Origin: an uncultured Muribaculaceae bacterium
GTDB taxonomy: Bacteria; Bacteroidota; Bacteroidia; Bacteroidales; Muribaculaceae
Direction of reading: 5' to 3'
Assembly (NCBI GenBank): GCA_905207535.1
Contig: CAJLLX010000049.1
Span: 1 to 13,384 of the forward strand
DNA: 13,384 nucleotides
Positions 8,301 to 13,384 of this stretch are shown one piece after another. Under the pieces are notes generated by a model. It saw only the letters and a list, made by a program, of their open reading frames with translations. It was not told the DNA's origin and did not search any database. How positions within the stretch are numbered: position 1 is the stretch's first letter; every line of letters starts with the position of its first letter. A program made the position numbers and the translations under genes.

Positions 8301-8956
8301 GGTGTACCGAAATCAGGGTCGGTTACATCTTCCGGATTTGCAACAAGGCTTCGTATTATAGCCAGATCTTGATCTAAAAACTGACGGTCTATTTTCTCCA
8401 AGTCTCTGTCTTTATCGGCATTATATGTGATATTAAAACTTATGTTTTTGAGATATGACACACTCTTTCCATTGCTATTTACAGAAAGACGTCGGATGTG
8501 CAATGCTACAACATTGTATAAGAAGTGGAAATTGTCGTTTGAAATAATAGTTGTCACGCCGTTGGGATCCTCTTGCGAATAATACTGCGGATTGGCGTAA
8601 GTGGTGATGTGGCTCATTTGCTCCGCATCGTAATCTTGAATGGGCACCAATTGATGTTCAAGTGTTTCTGCATCAGAAAACACACAGTTTAGATTTTCCA
8701 GACTTACATCTTTAGCACCGGAAGGAACCGCGAGGTAAATTGTCTGATAAAGCAACGACGGGCCACCTGCGATTCCTAAAGCCGTTGTTCCGGGGATTGT
8801 AATCCCGACATAGGTCGAGTCACCAATTTCTACGTTTTGAACTTGACAAGAGTTGATGTCAAATGATGCCGAATAGCTTACTGTACCACGCTCTGTGACA
8901 GCCATGAGAGTCAGAAAGCAGAGTATGCCGGCAAAAAAGGATGTAAATCTTTTCAT
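5387..8956 (-). CDS. Secreted C25 (gingipain-type) peptidase-like protein with T9SS-like sorting domain
   Basis: 1189 residues, no gene name recognised. Residues 1-20 (MKRFTSFFAGILCFLTLMAV) form a Sec signal peptide. The C25-like part spans about 240-680: YCIVTSRDLAPSFERLIALK, then IFVGRLLCDKREDIENYLDKL (near 390-410), FFDIHSHANPSG with His504 and His506, SGSCTLMPYDS with Cys560, GGVAFLGNT, and finally HNMLGDPSVQFW (GDPS near 670). His plus Cys in this order fits the C25 dyad, although the His motif differs from gingipain GHG. Residues about 800-875 look like short parallel beta-repeats (GGELRVL, GGKLYIQA). A domain at about 903-1070 opens with YYPLVEQGKTWAY, seen in other Bacteroidales exported proteins. 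The end, from about 1105 to the final GIYVVKCGAAIRKIAVK, resembles a type A T9SS C-terminal domain. The body is AT-rich; the last ~115 codons are GC-rich. Substrate unknown; proteolytic activity is inferred. Confidence 0.78.
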   Translation of the reverse strand: MKRFTSFFAGILCFLTLMAVTERGTVSYSASFDINSCQVQNVEIGDSTYVGITIPGTTALGIAGGPSLLYQTIYLAVPSGAKDVSLENLNCVFSDAETLEHQLVPIQDYDAEQMSHITTYANPQYYSQEDPNGVTTIISNDNFHFLYNVVALHIRRLSVNSNGKSVSYLKNISFNITYNADKDRDLEKIDRQFLDQDLAIIRSLVANPEDVTDPDFGTPKLKSTTGTTISPIQTIGIRQAHGLPVYTYCIVTSRDLAPSFERLIALKEMRGISAGIVCIEDILENAYYSAGDTISNLTDDAGALRQYLMKAYENGTRYALLGGRPPIVPIRYGYGYNINPSDILTDTELALYNIPTDMYFANFETNWNKDGDDMFGEVSNDKVSFNPQIFVGRLLCDKREDIENYLDKLEIYELNPGGGDYSYLNNAFLHFSYQFFKPDNENEVCDSLAEYNTKKVFHVLDTLLPSINNLYPNVDLSLQNYLSPSPQEVIGMLNSKKYSFFDIHSHANPSGVNVTYWNGNGSYGINALDSERKYYREMDGNGLDNITNFMYPSFSYSGSCTLMPYDSPKYQNYGSYTPDYDELSWNFGQSYTMGHNYGGVAFLGNTREGFTDRGASYQRWFFDILSKETYNVLEIGVAEALSRYAGHKQYSDDLFPSTNHRQALSHNMLGDPSVQFWKQRPLTITPTVTRSTELVYNPIKVSFSALALNQMAQREAYIISVNKNRVFSKYSIGNFKSVYLPVGINGSNDAIYVVGKNTISPRLNLIIDSDALFRAKYHYCNKAYVGNFESISDISSPGEMKIGGSTYTVDAKNDVKIDNIRIMSGGELRVLTPTTCTIKNLNIQPGGKLYIQADSVSLDVSGIYNISGNIECFKYDKYRENSPIAFQPTNIGNSPAKSRATAKDYYPLVEQGKTWAYKCGDELGFVESPVIDMMLRIDEPVTIDGKEYYALRQYSRLGKGEYGEDAVIAYLREEIDKKQVWCIQRNIFLDYPRRNFYREIGEEFLLYDFLHPEDIGFPNVGVPHLFTAKDGSVRNSIPIERQMITEGIGYLGNVYSHDDENIVFPGDLFGEIEMVASIPVPFSTFYTSELYEVTEPDGTVLYCNERLKERASAEAISAAKGCDIAVNGHNVTVSSGAGSLGEITVTAAGGITVRRFDVAEPEFTFNIDGYMPGIYVVKCGAAIRKIAVK

Positions 8957-9046
8957 GGGCGTATTAGGTTATGGGTGAATGATGCGATAATATAATTAGG
9001 AAGTGATTCCTTTTTGAAAATTGGTCAGCGTACAACTAATATTTCG

Positions 9047-9077
9047 TAAAAATAATATCTGAGATATGCTAATCAAA
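9047..9077 (-). promoter_or_regulatory. Candidate promoter of the C25-like gene
   Basis: On the minus strand TTTG (9077-9074) is followed after 19 nt by TATTTTTA (9054-9047), which matches TAnnTTTG at all but the last position. It would give a leader of about 85 nt before the ATG at 8956. The rest of the 240-nt gap (8957-9196) is AT-rich, and I see no other gene or strong hairpin in it. AT-rich sequence makes chance matches easier. Confidence 0.4.
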
Positions 9078-9196
9078 GGGAAATCCAATAATTAACATTG
9101 ATTAATATCTATAGAGACGCACGGCTCGTGGTACCATGAAAGTCAACAATGAAAAGGGAAACTAAATCACGATACATTCACACTTTTAAAACCTCG

Positions 9197-9670
9197 TCAG
9201 TCGTGGTGGTAGGGGAGGTGGTGGAGGATGGCTAAGGCGCGGTAGATCTGCTCGGTGAAGAAGAGGCGCACCATCTCGTGGGGGAAGGTCATTTTCGAGA
9301 GGGCCATCAGGCCGTCGGCGCGGTCGTAGACGGCCTGCGAGAAGCCGTAGGGGCCTCCGACCACAAAGTAAAGGGTCTTACCCACTGTGTGTTGCAGCCG
9401 CTCGATCATCTCGGAGAATCCTCGCGAGGTATACTCGCGTCCGCGCTCGTCGAGGAGCACCACATAGTCGCCCGAATTGATCTGCGCCAGTATCAGCTCC
9501 CCTTCGGCGGCTTTCTGCTGGTCGGTGGTGAGTTTGCGCGTATTTTTCACATCGGGGAGGCTCCGCACCTCAAAGGGTATCATGCGTGCCGCCCGCGAGG
9601 CATACTCCTCAATCCCTTTCCGGAGGTATTCGGTGGTGGTTTTTCCCACCGTGAGCAGACATATCTTCAT
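9197..9670 (-). CDS. rlmH: 23S rRNA (pseudouridine1915-N3)-methyltransferase RlmH
   Basis: SPOUT-family methyltransferase that methylates pseudouridine 1915 in helix 69 of 23S rRNA on assembled ribosomes, using SAM. The 157-residue product has the usual RlmH length. Signatures are DYVVLLDERG (68-77), the SAM-binding loop FVVGGPYGF (102-110), and the C-terminal LSKMTFPHEMVRLFFTEQIY followed by HHLPYHHD, which lines up with the E. coli PHPLVRVLVAESLYRA...NHPYHRE ending. I start at the ATG at 9670 (MKICLLTVGK) rather than the ATG seven codons upstream (MCKKLRK), because family members begin at MKI/MKL. It is the last gene of the minus-strand lpx run, separated from lpxA by 101 nt containing a long hairpin. 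No separate promoter is evident in that gap, so expression probably depends on read-through from the lpx genes. Confidence 0.95.
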   Translation of the reverse strand: MKICLLTVGKTTTEYLRKGIEEYASRAARMIPFEVRSLPDVKNTRKLTTDQQKAAEGELILAQINSGDYVVLLDERGREYTSRGFSEMIERLQHTVGKTLYFVVGGPYGFSQAVYDRADGLMALSKMTFPHEMVRLFFTEQIYRALAILHHLPYHHD

Positions 9671-9691
9671 CTTTCTTAGCTTTTTACACAA

Positions 9692-9738
9692 ACACAGGCC
9701 TCTCCGCGGCCGCTGACGACCCGCGGGGAGACCTGTGT
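9692..9738 (-). terminator. Long hairpin between lpxA and rlmH (terminator or attenuator)
   Basis: ACACAGG (9692-9698) pairs with CCTGTGT (9732-9738), and further in TCTC/GAGA and CGCGG/CCGCG pair with only 2-nt bulges, giving about 16 bp around an 11-nt loop. It starts 33 nt after the lpxA stop. On the minus strand it is followed by TTGTGTAAAAAG, so the U-run is poor. It is therefore either a weak terminator for the lpx run or a structure that partly separates rlmH, which starts 21 nt later. Confidence 0.5.
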
Positions 9739-9771
9739 AGAAATTTATTTCATTGTTTCAGTGCCTGAGCA

Positions 9772-10548
9772 TCACACATATCCGCGCACGATGCCGCGCT
9801 TGGAGTTGCGGATGAACTCTATGATCTCGTCGCGCTCCTTGGTAGCTGCGATTTCGGCCTCGATGCGGTCTACGGCATCCGACACATTCAGGCGCGACAG
9901 ATACAGGTAGCGGTAGATCTCCTGAATCTCGCGGATCTGGTCGTTGGAGAAGTTGCGGCGGCGGAGACCTATGGAGTTCACGCCGGTATAGGCGATAGGA
10001 TCGCGTCCGGCCTTCACATAAGGGGGAATATCCTTGTTGATGCGCGCACCGCCCTGGATCATCACATGAGCGCCAAGATGGCAGAACTGATGTATCAGCG
10101 TGCCGCCGCCAATCACAGCGAAATCGTCGATCTGCACCTCACCGGCTACCTGGCAGGCATTTGACATGATCACATTGTCGCCTATCACACAGTCGTGAGC
10201 CACATGGCAGTAGGCCATGATGAGGCAGTTGTTGCCCACGCGAGTCATATCCTTCGAAGCCGTGCCGCGGTTCACTGTGGCACACTCGCGGATGGTGGTG
10301 TGGTCGCCGATGATGGCCACCGTGTCCTCACCCTTGAACTTCAGGTCCTGGGGTATGCCCGAGATCACTGCGCCGGGGAAAATATTGCAGTACTTGCCTA
10401 TGCGGGCGCCTTCCATGATGGTGACATTGCTGCCGATATGTGTGCCTTCGCCGATCTCCACATTCTGGTCGATGGTCACGAAGGGCTCGATGACCACGCT
10501 CGGATGGATCTTGGCTGCCGGATGAATATATGCAAATGGCTGTTTCAT
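9772..10548 (-). CDS. lpxA: UDP-N-acetylglucosamine O-acyltransferase LpxA
   Basis: First enzyme of lipid A synthesis: transfers an (R)-3-hydroxyacyl chain from acyl carrier protein to the 3-OH of UDP-GlcNAc in the cytoplasm. The 258-residue length is typical. Residues 7-180 are left-handed beta-helix hexapeptide repeats (IHPAAKIHPSVVIEP, VEIGEGTHIGSNVTI and so on). MAYCHVAHDCVIG carries His115 and the catalytic-base His118, equivalent to E. coli His122 and His125. The GGARINKDIPPYVKA segment and the helical C-terminus (IREIQEIYRYLYLSR) complete the fold. It lies 27 nt after lpxC/fabZ, so co-transcription is very likely. An AGGA sits just before the ATG, but Shine-Dalgarno use is uncertain in this phylum. 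Acyl chain length cannot be read with confidence from the sequence. Confidence 0.97.
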   Translation of the reverse strand: MKQPFAYIHPAAKIHPSVVIEPFVTIDQNVEIGEGTHIGSNVTIMEGARIGKYCNIFPGAVISGIPQDLKFKGEDTVAIIGDHTTIRECATVNRGTASKDMTRVGNNCLIMAYCHVAHDCVIGDNVIMSNACQVAGEVQIDDFAVIGGGTLIHQFCHLGAHVMIQGGARINKDIPPYVKAGRDPIAYTGVNSIGLRRRNFSNDQIREIQEIYRYLYLSRLNVSDAVDRIEAEIAATKERDEIIEFIRNSKRGIVRGYV

Positions 10549-10575
10549 TCTGTCCTGTAGTATATGGGGTGTATC

Positions 10576-11958
10576 TTACTTGTTTTTCACTATCTGTGCC
10601 ATGAACTCGCACTCGCACACCACGCGGTCGCCCACGAAGGCCACACCCTTCATCAGGGCGCATCCGCGGCGCAGCGGCGTGAGGAACGAAACATGGAACA
10701 GGAGGGTGTCGCCGGGCACCACCTTCTGGCGGAACTTCACATTGTCGATCTTCATGAAGTAGGTGCTGTAGCGCTCCGGATCCTCCACGGTGCCGAGCAC
10801 CAGCAGGCCGCCGGTCTGCGCCATGGCCTCCACGAGGAGCACACCGGGCATCACCGGCTCCTGGGGGAAGTGACCCTGGAAGAAAGGCTCGTTGACGGTG
10901 ACATTTTTCACACCTACGATGTAGCTGTCGCTGCGGTCGATGATCTTGTCAACCAGCAGCATCGGGTAGCGGTGGGGCAGATGCTCGCGGATGGCGTTGA
11001 TATCCATCAGCGGCTCTAACGAGGGATTGTAGACGGGTGCCTGGAGGTCCTGGCGCACGATCTCTTTGCGGATCTGCTTGGCGAAGGTGGTGTTGATCTT
11101 ATGGCCGGGACGGCATGCGATGATGCGCCCCTTGAGCGGACGGCCGATGAGGGCCACGTCGCCCATCACGTCGAGCAGTTTGTGGCGTGCGGGCTCGTTC
11201 TCGAAGTCGAGCGGACGGTTGTTGATATATCCCAGATCGGTCACCTCTTTGTGCTCCACGCCGATGAGGTCGGCGATGTGGTCGAGGGTGGCCTGAGGCA
11301 CCTTGCGGTCGTAGATCACGATGGCATTGTCGAGGTCACCGCCCTTGATGAGGTTGGCCTGCAGCAGCGGCTCCACCTCGCGCACGAAGACGAAAGTGCG
11401 GCTCGAGGCTATCTCTTTGGCGAAGTCGGCCACATTCTCCAGACGTGCGAACTGGTTGGTAAGCACGGGCGAATCGTAGGAGATCATCACATCGATGGAG
11501 AACTCGCTGTCGGGCAGCACCGTGAGGTGTGCGCCGGTCTTCTCGTCGCGCACTTCTATCTTGTGCTTCACCACATAGTAGTTTTTGTCGACAGTCTGCT
11601 CCAGAAGGCCCACGCGCTCTATCTCCTTGGCGTAGATCACAGCGCTGCCGTCGAGGATAGGCATCTCGGGAGCATTGAGTTTGATAAGGCAGTTGTCCAC
11701 TCCGGCGGCATAGAGGGCGGCAAGGGCGTGCTCGATGGTGGAGATGCGCACATCGCCGCGCGAGATCACAGTGCCGCGCGCGGTTTCCGTCACATTTTCG
11801 GCCAGTGCGTCGATCACCGGCTGGTCGGGCAGGTCGATGCGCTGAAACTTGTAACCGTGATTTTCCGGGGCCGGATAGAATGTTGCTTCAATCTCAAGTC
11901 CGGTGTGAAGTCCTTTTCCTTTTACGGTAAATTCGCCGTTGAGAGTCTGCTGCTTCAT
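10576..11958 (-). CDS. lpxC/fabZ: Bifunctional UDP-3-O-acyl-N-acetylglucosamine deacetylase / 3-hydroxyacyl-ACP dehydratase (LpxC-FabZ fusion)
   Basis: Two enzymes in one 460-residue chain. Residues 1-305 are LpxC, the zinc deacetylase that commits the precursor to lipid A: KGLHTG (15-20), TIEHALAAL with Glu76 and zinc ligand His77, RHKLLDVMGD with ligands His259 and Asp263, and PGHKINTTF with His286. Residues about 318-460 are FabZ, which dehydrates 3-hydroxyacyl-ACP in fatty-acid elongation: LPHRYPMLLVDKI, then FFQGHFPQEPVMPG with catalytic His363 and VEAMAQ with Glu377. The linker is short (about 305-318). This fusion is characteristic of Bacteroidota. It joins the two competing uses of 3-hydroxyacyl-ACP in one protein, which suggests balanced dosage; that is inference. 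There is no Shine-Dalgarno before the ATG. lpxD lies 134 nt upstream, lpxA 27 nt downstream. Confidence 0.98.
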   Translation of the reverse strand: MKQQTLNGEFTVKGKGLHTGLEIEATFYPAPENHGYKFQRIDLPDQPVIDALAENVTETARGTVISRGDVRISTIEHALAALYAAGVDNCLIKLNAPEMPILDGSAVIYAKEIERVGLLEQTVDKNYYVVKHKIEVRDEKTGAHLTVLPDSEFSIDVMISYDSPVLTNQFARLENVADFAKEIASSRTFVFVREVEPLLQANLIKGGDLDNAIVIYDRKVPQATLDHIADLIGVEHKEVTDLGYINNRPLDFENEPARHKLLDVMGDVALIGRPLKGRIIACRPGHKINTTFAKQIRKEIVRQDLQAPVYNPSLEPLMDINAIREHLPHRYPMLLVDKIIDRSDSYIVGVKNVTVNEPFFQGHFPQEPVMPGVLLVEAMAQTGGLLVLGTVEDPERYSTYFMKIDNVKFRQKVVPGDTLLFHVSFLTPLRRGCALMKGVAFVGDRVVCECEFMAQIVKNK

Positions 11959-12092
11959 AAGGGATTATGGGGTATCTTTGGATGAGAGGGAGCCGCTGTG
12001 CCGCGGGGGCCGGAGAGAGGCCTGCGCATTTTGGCGGATACCGGGCGGGGTAAGTGCCCGATGGCTGCAGCTCCTTGTGATTATTTGTTATT
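11959..12092 (-). other. lpxD-lpxC/fabZ intergenic spacer
   Basis: 134 nt with no gene. It holds only weak structure: CGGGC (12042-12046) with GCCCG (12056-12060) around a 9-nt loop, and GGCC/GGCC near 12008-12022. I find no good minus-strand promoter (TAnnTTTG with a -33 partner) and no T-run, so read-through from lpxD is the simplest reading. The spacer is longer than the 27-nt gap before lpxA. Confidence 0.5.
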
Positions 12093-13142
12093 TCATTTTT
12101 CTGTGCTCTCCCCCTTCTCGAGTTCGGCCACGCGCTTCTCCAGCTCGCGGAGCTGAGTGAAAAGATAGGGGAGATTTTTGGTGAGGGCTGTCTGGCGGGC
12201 GAAGTTGCCCATGGCCACGGCGGGCGAACCCATCACTCGGCTGTCGTCGGCCACATTGCCGCTCACGCCGCTCTGGGCGCCGATCTGCACACGGTCGCCC
12301 ACCACGATGTGGCCTTTGAAACCTACCTGACCTCCGATCATGCAGTTGCTGCCCAGGTGGGTCGACCCGGCCAGACCGCTCTGCGCGGCCATCACCGTGT
12401 CGTGGCCTATCACCACATTGTGGGCCACTTGAATGAGGTTGTCGAGCTTGGTGCCGCGCTGCACCAAGGTGCGACCCATTGTGGCGCGGTCTACCGTGGT
12501 GTTGGCGCCGATCTCCACGTCGTCTTCCAGCTCCACGATGCCTATCTGCGGTATCTTGTTGTAGTGACCGTCGACGGGAGCGAATCCGAAGCCGTCGGCC
12601 CCGATTACAGCGCCGGAATGGATGATGCAGCGGTTGCCGATCTTGCAATTATGATAAATGGAGACATTGGGATAGATGATGGCATGCTCCCCTACCGTCA
12701 CATTCTCGCCGACGAAAGCGTGGGGATAAATCTTGGCACCTTTGCCGATCTTCGCACCCTTGCCGATGTAGGCGAAAGCGCCCACGTAGGCGTCGTCGGG
12801 GATCTCCACCCCTTCGCCTATGTGGCAGGGCTGCTCAATACCCTTCACCTCGGGGGTGATCATCTTCTGCACCATCTCGAGCAGCGCCGCCACTGTGGCA
12901 TACGGATCGGCCACGCGGATCAGCGTGCAGGGCACAGGTTGCTCGGGTTGAAAATCATTGGCCACCAGCACTACCGAAGAGCCGGTGGAATAGATGTAAT
13001 GGGTATATTTGGGATTGGCCAGGAAGGAAATTGCTCCCGGATGACCCTCTTCTATTTTGGCGAAGGTATTTACTACGGCATTGCCGTCTCCCTCAACAGT
13101 GCCACCGGCGATGGCGGCGATCTGAGAAGCTGTAAATTGCAT
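12093..13142 (-). CDS. lpxD: UDP-3-O-(3-hydroxyacyl)glucosamine N-acyltransferase LpxD
   Basis: Third step of lipid A synthesis: N-acylates UDP-3-O-acyl-glucosamine with a 3-hydroxyacyl-ACP donor. The 349 residues show the LpxD plan: an N-terminal uridine-binding domain (1-105; AKIEEGHPGAISFLANPKY), a long left-handed beta-helix of hexapeptide repeats (105-310; HIGEGVEIPDDAYVGAFAYI, VIGADGFGFAP), and a C-terminal helix ending in LRELEKRVAELEKGE that is likely coiled. LDNLIQVAHNVVIG contains catalytic His241, equivalent to E. coli His239. I use the ATG at 13142 (MQFTASQIA), which matches family N-termini; an in-frame TTG at 13160 would add six residues (xYNNKL) and is less likely. It is first of the lpx run here; the genes follow in the order lpxD, lpxC/fabZ, lpxA. 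Confidence 0.97.
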   Translation of the reverse strand: MQFTASQIAAIAGGTVEGDGNAVVNTFAKIEEGHPGAISFLANPKYTHYIYSTGSSVVLVANDFQPEQPVPCTLIRVADPYATVAALLEMVQKMITPEVKGIEQPCHIGEGVEIPDDAYVGAFAYIGKGAKIGKGAKIYPHAFVGENVTVGEHAIIYPNVSIYHNCKIGNRCIIHSGAVIGADGFGFAPVDGHYNKIPQIGIVELEDDVEIGANTTVDRATMGRTLVQRGTKLDNLIQVAHNVVIGHDTVMAAQSGLAGSTHLGSNCMIGGQVGFKGHIVVGDRVQIGAQSGVSGNVADDSRVMGSPAVAMGNFARQTALTKNLPYLFTQLRELEKRVAELEKGESTEK

Positions 13143-13384
13143 CAGTTTATTATTATACAATTACTTACGGCTATCGTGCACCTGCCCCTCGGGGCTTGTA
13201 CGCAACAGCGCAAGTAGATGTTCATATCTATCCCGGCGGCATCCGCAGACGCCACTCTCGGTTTTATAGTGCAAAGTAACCAAAAAAAATTGGAAAATCA
13301 GGCATTTTCGTCTGTTTTTTTAACTTCCGCCACGGCTCTTTCATTTAAGATTGCCCTCGACTTTCAAAAATAGTGCTATTTTAT
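13143..13384 (-). other. Upstream region of lpxD
   Basis: 242 nt to the window edge with no convincing gene. On the minus strand it holds TATTTTTG (13372-13365), a perfect TAnnTTTG box whose -33 partner would lie outside the window; a weak AT-only hairpin GAAAAT/ATTTTC (13293-13309) with T-runs on both sides; a near-consensus TTACTTTG (13279-13272) without a good -33 partner; and a small stem GCCCC-TC-GGGGC close to the gene. Either box could serve lpxD, and the hairpin could instead end a minus-strand gene lying beyond the window. Confidence 0.4.
13365..13372 (-). promoter_or_regulatory. Possible -7 box for lpxD (partial promoter)
   Basis: TATTTTTG on the minus strand fits TAnnTTTG exactly, but the -33 element would fall past position 13384, so the promoter cannot be verified. 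If real, the lpxD leader would be about 215 nt. Confidence 0.28.

Noticed and set aside
11973..11980. TATCTTTG, a TAnnTTTG match on the plus strand
   Set aside because: There is no -33 partner about 20 nt upstream and no plus-strand gene downstream; likely chance.
11101..11985. Open frame of 294 codons on the plus strand opposite lpxC/fabZ
   Set aside because: Shadow of a strongly conserved gene on the other strand; composition (many His, Val and Asp) is that of a reverse reading.
13143..13160. TTG start adding six residues to LpxD
   Set aside because: The ATG at 13142 gives the family-typical MQFTASQIA N-terminus, and the added residues do not resemble LpxD.
12309..13217. Open frame of 302 codons on the plus strand opposite lpxD
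   Set aside because: It mirrors lpxD, has no recognisable domain, and arises from the GC-rich codon pattern of the real gene.
1..13384. Search for tRNA or rRNA genes, CRISPR arrays, insertion sequences and attachment sites
   Set aside because: No cloverleaf-like sequence, no regularly spaced direct repeats, no transposase or integrase frame was seen on either strand.

Overview
The window reads as a chromosomal segment of a Bacteroidota genome, most likely order Bacteroidales; a GC-rich gut lineage such as Muribaculaceae is my guess and is not proven. Support comes from the LpxC-FabZ fusion protein typical of that phylum, an S16 protein with a long charged C-terminal tail, a secreted C25-type peptidase with a type IX secretion-like C-terminal domain, promoters of the form TTTG/TTG-N19-20-TAnnTTTG, and start codons that mostly lack Shine-Dalgarno sequences.

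Layout. (1) 1-493, minus: 5' part of rpsP (ribosomal protein S16), cut by the window edge. (2) 494-660: a divergent promoter region with a good Bacteroidota promoter on each strand and a GC-rich hairpin in the rpsP leader. (3) 661-5134, plus: a two-gene unit of an AddB-like PD-(D/E)XK nuclease with an Fe-S cysteine set, followed 4 nt later by hemW (radical-SAM haem chaperone). (4) 5135-5386: a convergent intergenic region packed with GC-rich palindromes, probably a REP-like cluster that also terminates hemW. (5) 5387-8956, minus: a large secreted C25 (gingipain-type) peptidase-like protein in an AT-rich island; only its 3' end (the sorting domain) has the GC-rich composition of the flanks. (6) 9197-13142, minus: lpxD - lpxC/fabZ - lpxA - rlmH, giving three early lipid A enzymes plus fatty-acid dehydration, then a 23S rRNA methyltransferase. 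A long hairpin separates lpxA from rlmH. (7) 13143-13384: upstream region of lpxD with a weak hairpin and a possible promoter box, and no gene that I can see.

How the genes work together. LpxA, LpxC and LpxD acylate, deacetylate and re-acylate the UDP-GlcNAc precursor of lipid A, and the FabZ half dehydrates 3-hydroxyacyl-ACP, the same acyl donor that LpxA and LpxD consume, so the cluster sits at the branch point between phospholipid and LPS synthesis. S16 and RlmH are ribosome genes; the nuclease and HemW have no evident link apart from being co-transcribed and both using Fe-S clusters. Most of the window is ordinary housekeeping. The parts worth a second look are the palindrome cluster, the AT-rich peptidase gene with its composition switch, the probable leaderless nuclease mRNA, and the lpxA-rlmH hairpin. 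I found no convincing new multi-gene system.
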